This document shows positions 38,986-48,437 of a DNA stretch of 60,551 nucleotides, one piece after another. This DNA comes from Rhodobacter sp. (GTDB taxonomy: Bacteria; Pseudomonadota; Alphaproteobacteria; Rhodobacterales; Rhodobacteraceae), in NCBI GenBank assembly GCA_020251025.1, contig JADCDI010000060.1, positions 1 to 60,551 on the forward strand, in the 5' to 3' direction. The notes beneath the pieces were generated by a model. The model searched no databases. It worked only from the letters and a program-made list of their open reading frames with translations, and had not been told where the DNA came from. Numbering within the stretch: position 1 is the first letter of the stretch; every line of letters begins with the position of its first letter. Position numbers and translations under genes: made by a program.

Positions 38986-39803
38986 TGCAGGGTGATGTGG
39001 TGTCTGACCCGGCCCCGTTCAGGGTCTGGGGCGAAGGGAACGCGCGCCAGGTGCTGGCGCTGCATTGTTCGCTGGCCCATGCCGGGGCCTGGTCCGGCGT
39101 GGCCCGGGGCCTGCCGGGGGTGGCCCTGACGGCCTTTGACCAGCCGGGCCATGGCCGGTCCGGGGTTTGGGACGGGCAGGGCGACCTGCATACGCTGACG
39201 ACGCGGATCACGGCAGAGTTTGCCGAACGGCTGGGCGGCGGCGCGCCAATTGACCTGATCGGCCATTCCTTTGGCGGCACCGTGGCGCTGCGCCTGGCGC
39301 TGGAGCGGCCCGATCTGGTGCGCGGCCTGACGCTTGTGGAACCTGTGATCTTTGCCGCCGCGCGCGCGGCCGGTGCGCCCGCCTATGCCGCCTTTGCCGC
39401 CGCGCATGGCGCGTTTGAAGACCTGGTGCGGCAGGGCCGGCGGGCCGAAGGGGCGGCGGCCTTTCATGCGGCCTGGGGCGGGGGCGACAGCTTTGACAGC
39501 CTGCCAGAGGCGCAGCAAAGCTATATCCTTGACCGGATTCACATCATCGTGGCGCAGGGACCGGCGCTGAAGGACGACAGCGGCGGCCTTTTGGCCTGTC
39601 TGCGGCTGGAATCCGTCGGCGTGCCGGTTCTTCTGATCGAAGGTGCCGATTCGCCCGCCGTGATCGGTGCCATCCACACCGAACTGGCGCGGCGTCTGCC
39701 GCAGGTCACGCGCCTGTCGGTGCCCGGTGCCGGGCATATGGTGCCGATCACGCATCCGCAGACCGTGGCGGCAGCGATTGCCACGCATCTGGCGCGATGC
39801 TGA
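38985..39803 (+). CDS. Alpha/beta hydrolase
   Basis: About 272 residues. The oxyanion segment ALHCSLAHAGAW near 25, FDQPGHGRSG near 52, the nucleophile elbow IGHSFGG near 92 and the late histidine in GAGHMVPITHP near 250 make a complete serine-hydrolase triad set; the acid is probably in LLIEGADSP. Substrate unknown. Follows the isomerase with a one-base overlap and converges on the threonine aldolase gene. Confidence 0.88.
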   Translation: MQGDVVSDPAPFRVWGEGNARQVLALHCSLAHAGAWSGVARGLPGVALTAFDQPGHGRSGVWDGQGDLHTLTTRITAEFAERLGGGAPIDLIGHSFGGTVALRLALERPDLVRGLTLVEPVIFAAARAAGAPAYAAFAAAHGAFEDLVRQGRRAEGAAAFHAAWGGGDSFDSLPEAQQSYILDRIHIIVAQGPALKDDSGGLLACLRLESVGVPVLLIEGADSPAVIGAIHTELARRLPQVTRLSVPGAGHMVPITHPQTVAAAIATHLARC

Positions 39804-39804
39804 G

Positions 39805-40833
39805 TCAGCCTGCGACCAGCGCCAGAAAGCCGTCCACATCCGCCTCGGTGGTGGACCAGGAACAGACCAGGCGGACGGCCCCTTCGGGCGGGGCAGACCA
39901 GTCGTAATAGGTGGCCCCGGCGGCCCGGGCGCGGGCGTGGCCTGCGGCGGGAAACCAGGCGAACAGCATGTTGGCCTCTACGGGGTGGATCAGACCCGCC
40001 CCCGGCAGGGCGGCCAGCCCCGTGGCCAGCCGCGCACCCATGTGGTTGGCCCGGGCCGCCAGGCGCAGCCAAAGGTCATCGGCCAGATAGGCCTCCATCT
40101 GGGCGGACAGGAAGCGGTGCTTGGAAAACAGATGCCCGCCGCGCTTGCGGCGCAGCTCGAACTCCCAGGCTTTGGCGGGATCAAAGATCACCACCGCCTC
40201 GACCCCCATCAGCCCGTTCTTGGTGCCGCCGAAGGACAGGATATCGATGCCCGCTTTCCACGTCATCTCGGCCGGGGTCGCCCCGGTGGCGACCAGCGCA
40301 TTGGCAAAGCGCGCGCCATCCATGTGACAGGGCAGACCCCGGGCACGGGCAAGGGCTGTCAGTGCTGCAACCTCGGCCGGGGTATAGACGGTTCCCGCCT
40401 CGGTCACGTTGGTGATCGTCAGGCAGCCGCGCTGTACCCCATGCACGCCGCTGACACCGGTGCGCGACAGGCTGGCAGACAGGGTTTCGGGCGCCATGCG
40501 GCCATGGTCACCCTCGACCAGAACCAGCTTGGCCCCATGGGTGAAGAACTCGGGCGCACCGCATTCGTCTTCGGTGACATGGGCCGTGCGGTGACAGAAC
40601 ACGGCACCCCAGGGCGGACAGGCAATGGCCAGGGCCAGCGCATTGGCCGCAGTTCCCGTAGCCACAAGGAAGACGGCCGCTTCTGGCGCTTCGAACAGCT
40701 CGCGGATGCGGTCGCGCACCCGCGTCATCACCGGATCGCCGCCATAGGACGGCATGTAGCCTTCGTTCGCGCGGGTCAGGGCCGCCAGAACCTCGGGCGG
40801 AACGCCAGAGGTGTTGTCAGATGCAAAGAACAT
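39805..40833 (-). CDS. ltaE: Low-specificity L-threonine aldolase (beta-eliminating lyase family)
   Basis: A protein of 342 residues of PLP fold-type I. FASDNTSGVPPEVLAAL at the start, SYGGDPVMTRVRDRIRELF, LVATGTAANALAL near 58, HMDGARFANAL near 168 and the PLP lysine in SFGGTKNGLMG near 203 are typical. It splits threonine or allo-threonine to glycine and acetaldehyde. Start overlaps the ycgN-like stop (TGATG), so both are cotranscribed. Confidence 0.9.
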   Translation of the reverse strand: MFFASDNTSGVPPEVLAALTRANEGYMPSYGGDPVMTRVRDRIRELFEAPEAAVFLVATGTAANALALAIACPPWGAVFCHRTAHVTEDECGAPEFFTHGAKLVLVEGDHGRMAPETLSASLSRTGVSGVHGVQRGCLTITNVTEAGTVYTPAEVAALTALARARGLPCHMDGARFANALVATGATPAEMTWKAGIDILSFGGTKNGLMGVEAVVIFDPAKAWEFELRRKRGGHLFSKHRFLSAQMEAYLADDLWLRLAARANHMGARLATGLAALPGAGLIHPVEANMLFAWFPAAGHARARAAGATYYDWSAPPEGAVRLVCSWSTTEADVDGFLALVAG

Positions 40834-41288
40834 CAGGGGGTTTCCTCAATGATATGGTCTTCCCAGTCTTCTTCCGGGATATCGGATTCGGGCAGGGTCC
40901 AGCCGCGCACCGATGCGCCAGCCTCGTGTACCGAGGCCGGATCGCCTGACAGCAGGGGGTGCCAGTCATAAAGCGGCCTGCCTTCGTGCAGCAGGCGGTA
41001 GGCGCAGGTCCGGGGCAGCCAATAGGCGATGTCCGGCAGCGTTTTCATCGACAGATGCACGCAATCGGGAACGTAGCGGCGGCGGGCGGCGTATTGCGTG
41101 CAGCGGCAGGTTTCGCCATCCAGCAGACGGCAGGCGACACGGGTAAAGGCCACTTCCCCGGTGTCTTCGAACTCCAGCTTGTTCAGGCAGCACTTGCCGC
41201 AGCCGTCGCAGACAGCCTCCCATTCAGCGGGGGTCATGTTCTTGAGGGGGATGCGTTCCCAAAAGCGCGGGCGAAGCTTTGTCGTCAT
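40833..41288 (-). CDS. YcgN-family cysteine-cluster protein (UPF0260)
   Basis: About 151 residues. RPRFWERIPLKNMTPAEWEAVCDGCGKCCLNKLEFEDTG near the start and CRLLDGETCRCTQYAARRRYVPDCV are the conserved cysteine clusters of UPF0260/YcgN (related to the YkgJ zinc/iron-chelate family). The role is unknown, perhaps metal binding. Start ATG 41288 fits the conserved N-terminus. Confidence 0.9.
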   Translation of the reverse strand: MTTKLRPRFWERIPLKNMTPAEWEAVCDGCGKCCLNKLEFEDTGEVAFTRVACRLLDGETCRCTQYAARRRYVPDCVHLSMKTLPDIAYWLPRTCAYRLLHEGRPLYDWHPLLSGDPASVHEAGASVRGWTLPESDIPEEDWEDHIIEETP

Positions 41289-41458
41289 GGTGACAGAGTG
41301 ATGCGGGGCGCGGAAAAAGGAAAGGGGGCGGGCCTGCCGATTGCGGCGCGGCGCGCCCTGAACTTGGCAAGGGCGGGCGCAGTTGTTAAAAGCCTCGGGC
41401 AAAAGCAGCGTCGGCACCCGGTTGCAGCCACCGCCACGACCCCCCGAAGGAACGCCCC

Positions 41459-42271
41459 ATGTCCGACACTGGTCCAAGGCTTGCGTGCTATGTCATCAAC
41501 TTGCCCCGCTCTGTCAGCCGGCGCGAAAGGATGGCGGCGCAGCTTGACGCGATGGTGCTGCCCTACACGCTGTTCCCGGCGATTGACGGGCGCGCCGAAT
41601 GGGATCGGCTGGCCCCCCTGCTTGATGCGCGCGCGTTCCGCCGCAACACGGGACGCGAGGTGATGGCGGGGGAAATCGGCTGCTATCATGCCCATCTGGC
41701 GGTCTGGCGCGATTTTCTGGCCGGGCCCGCCGAAGTGGCCCTGGTGATGGAAGACGACGTGGTGTTCCATCCCGAGTTCCGCAAGGCGCTGGATGCAGCC
41801 CTTTCGGTGCGGGGGGCCTGGGATTTTCTGAAGCTGAACAGGATCCGGGCCAAGCAGCCGATCTGCCAGGGCACCGTCGGGCCGTGGCGTGTGAACGCCT
41901 ATCTGGGGCCGGCCACCGGGCTGGGGGCATACCTGATCACGCGCGATCTGGCCGCCCGCCTTCTGCCTGTGATGCTGCCGGTAACCCGGCCCATCGACCA
42001 CGAGCTTGACCGCATCCATGTGCATGATTTCCGGCATTTCGGCCTGGAACCCTTTCCCAGCCATGTCGATGACGGCCATGAAAGCACGATCACGGGAACT
42101 GCGTTTTCCGCGGTGAAGAAATTTCCCTGGTACCGCCGCCTGCCCGTGTATGGCTTGCGCTGGCGCAACCTTTTGGGAAAGCTGGCGCATCTCGCGGCAC
42201 GGGGGCGGCTGCGGGCCAGGCGCGGGCCGCTTCAGGCAACGGGCAATGTGCCGCCGTTTTCCGTCCAGTAA
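41459..42271 (+). CDS. Glycosyltransferase family 25 protein
   Basis: A protein of 270 residues. CYVINLPRSVSRRERMAAQL at the start, GEIGCYHAHLAVWRDFL near 80 and the DxD-like VMEDDVVFHPEF near 101 match GT25 enzymes of lipooligosaccharide biosynthesis. GAAGGA lies upstream of the ATG. Its last 40 bp overlap the end of the opposing gene at 42232. The donor sugar and acceptor are unknown, likely an outer-membrane or capsule glycan. Confidence 0.88.
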   Translation: MSDTGPRLACYVINLPRSVSRRERMAAQLDAMVLPYTLFPAIDGRAEWDRLAPLLDARAFRRNTGREVMAGEIGCYHAHLAVWRDFLAGPAEVALVMEDDVVFHPEFRKALDAALSVRGAWDFLKLNRIRAKQPICQGTVGPWRVNAYLGPATGLGAYLITRDLAARLLPVMLPVTRPIDHELDRIHVHDFRHFGLEPFPSHVDDGHESTITGTAFSAVKKFPWYRRLPVYGLRWRNLLGKLAHLAARGRLRARRGPLQATGNVPPFSVQ

Positions 42272-43023
42272 TCAACCATCCAGCGCACCTGACCGTGTCC
42301 CATGTGGGGCAGCCGGTCCCAAAGCGCGGTGCCCGGGCGCAACAGGTCGGCAGGGCGGGGCGCGCCATGAAAGGCGACCACCCTGGCCTCTTCCGGCGGG
42401 GGGTGCGGGGGCAGGAAAAGGTCAAGGCCGATGGGCTGGCGCAGGTGGCGCTTGAAACTGATGACCCAGCCGCGCGGCCAGAACGCCATCGAACGGGCCT
42501 GCGCGCCGACCCAGGCCTGTTCGATGGTGTATTCTGCCACGGCTTTTTCGCGGTCGGCAACAAAACGGTCGATGATCTGGCCTTCCTTGCCAAGATCGAA
42601 GGCAAACAGGCAGGTCCCCGGTTCCACCGTGCCGCGCCCCGTGGGCCGGGGGCGCCAGTCTGTGCCCATGTCGGTGGTCAGAAACGGGGCGGGATGATCA
42701 AAGAACGCATCCAGACTGCCGCAGATCACCATATCAAGATCAATGAACAAGGCCCGCCCGGTGAAACCGTAGAGATCGTGCTGAAAGACCCCGAGCTTGG
42801 CCCAGGCCCCGCTTTTCCACATGCCCTGCGTCAGGCCAAGATCGGGGATCGGCCGGGTTTCGATGCCGGGTGAAAAGCCGGTCGGGTCATCGGTCAGGCA
42901 CAGGAAGCGGAACGGGCCGGAGAGGTGGCGGCGGCAGGCCGAATAAAGGACGTTGACGTAATCCGCCCGATAAAGCGTGCCCCATTTCATGCACAGGATG
43001 ACCCGGTCGGCAGGGGGTTTCAT
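42232..43023 (-). CDS. Putative glycosyltransferase (GT8-like fold)
   Basis: A protein of 263 residues. MKWGTLYRADYVNVLYSACRRHL opens a nucleotide-sugar domain; ALFIDLDMVICGSLDAFF near 90 contains the DxD metal motif, and VAFHGAPRPADLL near 217 resembles the C-terminal His motif of GT8-like proteins. It is coupled to the upstream gene (ATGA overlap at 43020-43023) and overlaps the opposing GT25 gene by 40 bp. Acceptor unknown. Confidence 0.72.
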   Translation of the reverse strand: MKPPADRVILCMKWGTLYRADYVNVLYSACRRHLSGPFRFLCLTDDPTGFSPGIETRPIPDLGLTQGMWKSGAWAKLGVFQHDLYGFTGRALFIDLDMVICGSLDAFFDHPAPFLTTDMGTDWRPRPTGRGTVEPGTCLFAFDLGKEGQIIDRFVADREKAVAEYTIEQAWVGAQARSMAFWPRGWVISFKRHLRQPIGLDLFLPPHPPPEEARVVAFHGAPRPADLLRPGTALWDRLPHMGHGQVRWMVDYWTENGGTLPVA

Positions 43024-43847
43024 GGCCAGACTCCATATCGGCTGCGCAGATAGTCCACGGCGTAGCGATCAGATTTTTCGCGCCCGGCACCCTGTTCGAC
43101 ATGATCGCGCAGCGATGCCACCTTGTCGAAATGGCCATCGGCATAGACCGGGCGCGGCATGGCATTGACCCAGACCTTGAACCCGTTCGACCAGGCCATG
43201 CCCGACAGCCAGACATCATCCACGGTCCAGACAATTTCCGGGATGTCAAAGGCGGCTTCGGGAAAGGCATCTGCCGGAACCAGCGCGCCCAGAAAGCCCT
43301 CGAACACATCGGCGTGGCCTGATGTCCGGTAAATCTGCCGGTCGGGATGAAACAGCGTCAGCGAGGCAAGCCGTTTCAGCCGGTAGGACAGGCTGCGCCC
43401 GCCTTTCGGGGCCGGTTCGGCACGGGGCAGGTCGGGATGCGACCTGTGCAGGCCGAAGCGGTCTTCGATGTTCCAGCCGCGTTCGCACAGGATATCGTCG
43501 GGGCGCAGGCAGCGGCCTGCGACAAAGCGTTGCATCCAGTGCCGGTCCTGCAGGCGGTCGTCATCGCACAGCAGCAGGTCCGTCGGCGTGCCGCGCCACC
43601 GGCGGGCGGCGGGCAGCGCCTTGGTGGCGGGGCCCAGATCGTGATCGGTTTCGATGACATCGACCCAGTCCGGCAGGGGCGGCAGGGCCGGACGCTGCCC
43701 CGGAAACCGGCGGTAGTCCCTTGGCAGGTGCAGTTCGACCCGGTCGGGGCGCACGGTCTGCCGACCGATGGATGCCATTTTGCGCGGCAGGTTGGCAAAG
43801 CGCGGCGGGATGCTGGTCAGGGTGACAACGATCTGTCTGGGGGGCAT
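43020..43847 (-). CDS. Putative glycosyltransferase (GT-A-like)
   Basis: About 275 residues. RQIVVTLTSIPPRFANLPRKMASIGRQTVRPDRVELHLP and LLLCDDDRLQDRHWMQRFV (DxD-like, near 92) resemble small glycosyltransferase-2-like proteins of cell-surface clusters; WTVDDVWLSG near 207 is another acidic motif. ATG 43847 is used; a GTG at 43868, right after the ribF stop, is an alternative. Second of a minus-strand pair following ribF. Exact activity unknown. Confidence 0.65.
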   Translation of the reverse strand: MPPRQIVVTLTSIPPRFANLPRKMASIGRQTVRPDRVELHLPRDYRRFPGQRPALPPLPDWVDVIETDHDLGPATKALPAARRWRGTPTDLLLCDDDRLQDRHWMQRFVAGRCLRPDDILCERGWNIEDRFGLHRSHPDLPRAEPAPKGGRSLSYRLKRLASLTLFHPDRQIYRTSGHADVFEGFLGALVPADAFPEAAFDIPEIVWTVDDVWLSGMAWSNGFKVWVNAMPRPVYADGHFDKVASLRDHVEQGAGREKSDRYAVDYLRSRYGVWP

Positions 43848-43868
43848 GACCGGATGTCTTTCTTGCAC

Positions 43869-44795
43869 TCAGATCGCTGCCAGAATGCCGCGTGCGCGGT
43901 CGCAATCGGCATCCATCTGGGCGATCAGCGCGGGCAGGCCGTCAAACGTCATCTCGGGCCGCAGGAAATCGACAAAGGCGATCGACAGGTGCTGGCCGTA
44001 CAGATCGCCGGAAAAATCGAACAGGAAGGTTTCCAGATTGGGCTGGTTCACGCCGAACATCGGCCGCACGCCTAAGCTGGCCGCGCCCATGTAGCTGCCG
44101 GTCTGCGGGCCGGTCAGCACATCGGCGCGCACCGCATAGACGCCCAGCCGGGGCAGATGCAGGCCCGCGACCGACATGTTCGCGGTGGGATAGCCAAGCG
44201 CGCGCCCGCGTTTTTCGCCGTGGATGACCTCGCCTTCGATGCGGTGCCAGTGGCCCAGCATGGCGGCGGCATCGCGCGGGCGGCCCTCGGTCAGGGCCTG
44301 ACGGATGGCCGAAGACGAAATGCTTGTCCCCAAGGATTGAACCAGATCGGCAACCGTCACCCGGAACCCCAGATCGTCGCCCAGCCGCCGCAGATCGGCC
44401 GCCGTTCCGGCCCGGCCCCTGCCAAAGCAGAAATCAGCCCCGACGACGACATGGGTAACACCAAGACCCTCTGCCAGGACATGCCGGGCGAAATCCCGGG
44501 GCGGAAAGGCCGCCATGACGGCATCGAAGGGCAGTTGAAACAGGTGATCCACGCCCAGCTTGGCCAGGCGGCTGGCGCGGGCTTCGGCGTTCATCAGGCG
44601 GAAGGGCGGCGCGGCGGGCGCGAAGTATTCGCGCGGATGCGGCTCGAACGTGACAACCCCCAAGGGTGCCGGGGGGCGTCGTGCCAGATCGATCACCGCG
44701 CGGTGGCCCAGATGCACACCATCGAAATTGCCCAGCGCGACCGAAGCGCCACGGGCCTGCGGATCAAGCCCCTGCCAGTGCGGATGTATGCGCAT
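43869..44795 (-). CDS. ribF: Bifunctional riboflavin kinase/FAD synthetase
   Basis: A protein of 308 residues. N-terminal FAD synthetase domain: VALGNFDGVHLGHRAVIDLA near 20 (HxGH-type nucleotidyl site), VVGADFCFGRGRAGT near 115 and TSISSSAIRQAL near 156. C-terminal riboflavin kinase domain: GEKRGRALGYPTANM near 193 and GAASLGVRPMFG. It makes FMN and FAD. Precedes the glycosyltransferase pair on the minus strand. Confidence 0.96.
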   Translation of the reverse strand: MRIHPHWQGLDPQARGASVALGNFDGVHLGHRAVIDLARRPPAPLGVVTFEPHPREYFAPAAPPFRLMNAEARASRLAKLGVDHLFQLPFDAVMAAFPPRDFARHVLAEGLGVTHVVVGADFCFGRGRAGTAADLRRLGDDLGFRVTVADLVQSLGTSISSSAIRQALTEGRPRDAAAMLGHWHRIEGEVIHGEKRGRALGYPTANMSVAGLHLPRLGVYAVRADVLTGPQTGSYMGAASLGVRPMFGVNQPNLETFLFDFSGDLYGQHLSIAFVDFLRPEMTFDGLPALIAQMDADCDRARGILAAI

Positions 44796-44832
44796 CGTCC
44801 CCCGAGCCTGCCTGACGCGAAGGGCCCCGCCG

Positions 44833-45276
44833 TCAGTCGAACTTGCGGCTGGGTGCCAGGACCAGCGCCTCGCCCTTCAGAACCACGGTATTACCCACGG
44901 CGCAGTGGGTTTCAAGGGTCACGCGGCGGCGGGCATGATCGATGGCCGTCACCCTTACCTCGGTATAAACGCTGTCTCCGGGGCGCACGGGTGCCATGAA
45001 TTTCAGGCTTTGTCCAAGATAGACCGTGCCATGCCCGGGAAGCTGTTCGCCGATCACCGCCGAGATCAGCCCGGCCGTCAGCATTCCATGGGCGATGCGG
45101 CCCTGAAAGATGGTGTCGCGGGCATAGTCATCGTCGAGGTGAACCGGGTTCCGGTCTGTCGAGACTTCGGCAAAAAGCGTGATGTCACGGTCGGTGACGG
45201 TTTTGCGCAAATGACGGGTCATGCCGATTTCAAGGTCTTCGATACAGATGGTGCCGCGCGGCATATTGTCGAGCAT
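44833..45276 (-). CDS. MaoC-like (R)-specific enoyl-CoA hydratase
   Basis: About 147 residues with the hotdog fold. DRNPVHLDDDYARDTIFQGRIAHGMLTAGLIS near 42 is the hydratase-2 motif with the catalytic Asp and His. VYLGQSLKFMAPVRPGDSV follows. It would hydrate trans-2-enoyl-CoA to the (R)-hydroxyacyl form, as used in polyester or fatty-acid routes. Start ATG 45276 is supported by AAGGA eight bases upstream. Same strand as ribF, 37 bp apart. Confidence 0.88.
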   Translation of the reverse strand: MLDNMPRGTICIEDLEIGMTRHLRKTVTDRDITLFAEVSTDRNPVHLDDDYARDTIFQGRIAHGMLTAGLISAVIGEQLPGHGTVYLGQSLKFMAPVRPGDSVYTEVRVTAIDHARRRVTLETHCAVGNTVVLKGEALVLAPSRKFD

Positions 45277-45397
45277 CCTGCGAATCCTTGGGCTGTGGTC
45301 GGGTGACACTAGCCTGGGTGGCGCAGCGGCGCAATCGTGCGCGCAATAAAATTAGTTCAGATGGCGATTCAGGCGCAACAATATTGCCAGACGGATG

Positions 45398-46291
45398 TTA
45401 CCGCAGCCGGCCAATCCCATAGGTGGCACTCAGCCCCAGATCGGCCAGCCAGGCATCCAGCCGGTCGGGATCGGGGTTTTCAGGGTTTGGACCGAAGTTT
45501 TCGGCAGCAATGCCGCCGGTGACGAAGATCACGTCAATCCCTTCGGCCACGGCCCCCTGCACATCCGTGGTCACCCCGTCGCCGATGGCAAGAAGGCGCG
45601 GGTCATCCACGGCGCCGGGCAGGGCGGCAAGGCGGCGGCGGGCCAGATCATAGATCGGGGGATGCGGCTTGCCGAAATACAGGCTTTCGCCCCCCATCCG
45701 GTCGTACTCCTGCGCGATGGCCCCGGCGCAGAACAGGCGTTTGTCGCCAAAATCGACGATGATATCGGGGTTGGCGCAAAGCAGTTTCAGCCCTTTCGTC
45801 CTGGCGTAAAGCAGGGTCGCGCGATAATCGTCGGGTGTTTCGGTCAGGTCATCGACCAGACCGGTGCAGACGATGCCTTCGGCTTCGGTCAACGGCACCA
45901 GACTGACCGGTGGTTCGGCGGCGGCGATGGGCAACAGGTCTTCAGACAGGTCGGTGAAGAAGCTTCTGTCCTTTTCGGGGCCGATGTGATGCACCCGGCG
46001 GCCAACAGCGCCAGTGATCAGCGCGTATTGGGCGGCATCGCCGGAACTTACGATTTCGTCATAGCAGTCGCGCGGCACGCCAAGCCGGTCGAGCTGGGCC
46101 TGAACGCTGGGCCTCGGCCGAGGGGCGTTGGTCAGGAGCAGAACCTTGCCACCCTTGGCGCGGAAGGCACGCAGCGCGGCAACGGCGGCGGGAAAAGGCT
46201 GCCGCCCGTCGTGCAGGCACCCCCAGAGATCGCAGTAAAGCGCATCGTACCGGTCCGAAACCTGCGCAAGTGCGGCAAGAATGGGTGTCAT
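45398..46291 (-). CDS. HAD-superfamily class IIA hydrolase (TIGR01459-like)
   Basis: A protein of 297 residues. YDALYCDLWGCLHDGRQPFPAAVAALRAFRAKGGKVLLLTNAPRP is motif I and II of NagD-type phosphatases, with Trp-Gly following the nucleophile Asp as in the alphaproteobacterial TIGR01459 group. FGKPHPPIYDLA (lysine motif) and LAIGDGVTTDVQGA (motif IV acids) complete the site. Substrate unknown. Confidence 0.9.
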   Translation of the reverse strand: MTPILAALAQVSDRYDALYCDLWGCLHDGRQPFPAAVAALRAFRAKGGKVLLLTNAPRPRPSVQAQLDRLGVPRDCYDEIVSSGDAAQYALITGAVGRRVHHIGPEKDRSFFTDLSEDLLPIAAAEPPVSLVPLTEAEGIVCTGLVDDLTETPDDYRATLLYARTKGLKLLCANPDIIVDFGDKRLFCAGAIAQEYDRMGGESLYFGKPHPPIYDLARRRLAALPGAVDDPRLLAIGDGVTTDVQGAVAEGIDVIFVTGGIAAENFGPNPENPDPDRLDAWLADLGLSATYGIGRLR

Positions 46292-46340
46292 CTGCGGCCT
46301 TCCGGTGCAGGGTCCGGGCGACGGGTGCCCGCCCCGGGGA

Positions 46341-47258
46341 TCAAAGCTTCAGCGCGGGGATGATCTGTTTCTTGCGGCTCATGATGCCGGGCAGAACCAC
46401 GGTATCGCCCGTGACCTTGACCCCGAAGGACGCCTCGGCAAGGGCCCTGACCAGATCATTGGGTACCAGAAGGGTGGCCTCCCCGTTCAGGATGTCGACG
46501 ATGAACAGCAGCACCTGATCCGCGCCGTCTTCCCGTGCCACGCCGTCCATCGACTGCATCAGGCTGGCCTTGCGGTCAAGCAGCACCCGGGGAGCGGTCG
46601 TTTCCAGTACGGAAATGCGCAACTGCTTTCCCGCAACCTCATATTCCTTGGAATCCATCCGCAGCAGTTCGGCATCGGAAAAGCGCGACACGTCGGATTT
46701 GGCCGCGAAAAGCTGTGCCGCGTAATCGGGGATGCCGATGCCCAGATCGGCGGCCAGGCTTTCGGCAACGGCGCGGTCATGCGCGGTGGTGGTCGGGCTG
46801 CGGAATTCCAGCGTGTCCGACAGGATGCACGACAGCATGGCACCCTTGATGGCGTTCGGTGCGCGGGCCAGGTCGGCCCCGATCAGGTCGTGCAGGATGG
46901 TGGCGGTGCAGGCCAAGGGGCGCAGGGTGATGTCGATGGGCGAGCGGGTTTTCAGCCCGCCGACCAGCATGTGATGGTCGATGATGCCGATGATGTTCGC
47001 CTCGTTGATCGAGGGCGGCAGTTCCTGCGGGTTGTTCGTATCCACGATCACCACGGTATCGGCGGCGGTGACATCGGCGATGATTTCGGGCCTTGGCAGG
47101 TTCCAGCGGGTCAGCACGAAGGCGGCTTCGGTGTTCGGCTCGCCCAGCAGGAAGGGCGCGGCGGGCGTGCCCTTCACCTTGGTCAGGTACCAGGCCCAGA
47201 TGATGGGCGATGCGGTGGAATCGGTGTCGGGGGATTTGTGGCCGAAGACCTTGATCAT
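46341..47258 (-). CDS. ppaC: Manganese-dependent inorganic pyrophosphatase
   Basis: A protein of 305 residues of the DHH family. VFGHKSPDTDST at the start, VIVDTNNPQEL near 73, GIIDHHMLVGGL near 93 (DHH) and the C-terminal SRKKQIIPAL, which binds the phosphates, are all present. It hydrolyses pyrophosphate and is unrelated to the classical Ppa type. Encoded 49 bp upstream of the HAD gene on the same strand. Confidence 0.95.
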   Translation of the reverse strand: MIKVFGHKSPDTDSTASPIIWAWYLTKVKGTPAAPFLLGEPNTEAAFVLTRWNLPRPEIIADVTAADTVVIVDTNNPQELPPSINEANIIGIIDHHMLVGGLKTRSPIDITLRPLACTATILHDLIGADLARAPNAIKGAMLSCILSDTLEFRSPTTTAHDRAVAESLAADLGIGIPDYAAQLFAAKSDVSRFSDAELLRMDSKEYEVAGKQLRISVLETTAPRVLLDRKASLMQSMDGVAREDGADQVLLFIVDILNGEATLLVPNDLVRALAEASFGVKVTGDTVVLPGIMSRKKQIIPALKL

Positions 47259-47357
47259 GATGCACCTTTGGGGCGTTGGCTGGGGCTGGGCGCCTTATAG
47301 GCAGGGTGCGGGGGAATGTCATGGGGGGTATTGGGGGCGGCGGGCCGCGCCCGCCGG

Positions 47358-48350
47358 TCACAACCGCAGACGCTCCACCGCAAATCCCGCCTGCTGCAAC
47401 AGCGCCAGCACCCCGTCTTCCCCCGACAGATGCAGCGCGCCAAAGGCGGCAAGGGCGGGGCCGTCGGCCAGCGCCGCCTCGATCACCGGAATCCAGGCGC
47501 GGTTGCGGGCCGACATCATGCGGTCTTCCATCAGCGCGAAATCATCGGCCACCTGCGCTGCGTCAAGCCCCGGCAGGGTCAGCGCCTGCCAGCGCGAGAA
47601 TTCCCAGATCATCCGGCCGTCTTCGGCGAAATAGGCGTCGGTCAGGGTGGCAAAGACATCTTCGGACTGGGCATCAAGGGCCAGCGACAGTTCCAGCAAG
47701 GCGACCTGATCGGACAGGGTCATGTCCGAGAAGATGTCGAACACCACGGAAAAGGGTTCGAGCGCGCGCAGAGGGATGTCCTGCGCCCGGCTCCGGGCGA
47801 TGATGCGCCGGTCCAGGCCGTTCTGCGGCTCTGTCGCGCTTGTCAGCGCGCAGGGCGGCAGGCTCAGCAGCATCGACAGATAAGCGGGCCGCATCTTTGC
47901 CCCCAGGAACGGGGGGATTGACCGGGCGCGCAGCGCGTCCTTCAGCCGGTCCCATGTGGCGGGGGCCAGCGTCTCGGGCAGGGTCGGGCCGTTGGTCAGG
48001 AACACCAGCGACGGGTCGGCGGCCAGCGCGGCCTGCAGGGCGGCTTCCTCCGCCGGGCCGGCTTCGACAAGAACCGTCGATGCACCGTCGATCAGCGGGG
48101 CGAGGCGGGCCATGAGGGCATCGTGGCGGGGATCATCCAGATGAAAGGTGCCGATCAGGTGCAACACCTGATCGCCCCGCGTCGCCCGCCACAAATTCCC
48201 CCGCGCAAACGGGGCGGCATCGGCGGCGGCGCGCAGCCCGGCCTGCGTTTCCGCCGAAAGGGTGTCGATCAGGTTGCGGCCCCGGCACATGGCCGATGCG
48301 GGGACAGCGACAAGGACGGCGACCAGGCAGGCAAGGGCAAAGCGCAGCAT
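47358..48350 (-). CDS. TraB/GumN-family protein
   Basis: A protein of 330 residues. A signal peptide MLRFALACLVAVLVAVPASA, then LIGTFHLDDPRHDALMARLAPLIDGASTVLVEAGP (first GumN motif) and a C-terminal FGALHLSGEDGVLALLQQAGFAVERL (second motif). The family is related to erythromycin-esterase and metalloprotease-like folds, and its role in bacteria is unknown. It diverges from the groES promoter region. Confidence 0.88.
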   Translation of the reverse strand: MLRFALACLVAVLVAVPASAMCRGRNLIDTLSAETQAGLRAAADAAPFARGNLWRATRGDQVLHLIGTFHLDDPRHDALMARLAPLIDGASTVLVEAGPAEEAALQAALAADPSLVFLTNGPTLPETLAPATWDRLKDALRARSIPPFLGAKMRPAYLSMLLSLPPCALTSATEPQNGLDRRIIARSRAQDIPLRALEPFSVVFDIFSDMTLSDQVALLELSLALDAQSEDVFATLTDAYFAEDGRMIWEFSRWQALTLPGLDAAQVADDFALMEDRMMSARNRAWIPVIEAALADGPALAAFGALHLSGEDGVLALLQQAGFAVERLRL

Positions 48351-48437
48351 ACGGGATTTTCCAAAAGGCCGGAAAGAATGGCACGCCAGCGCCCCAAGGC
48401 CAAGTCACCAGATGCAAAAGTTTCACACCACAGGCCG

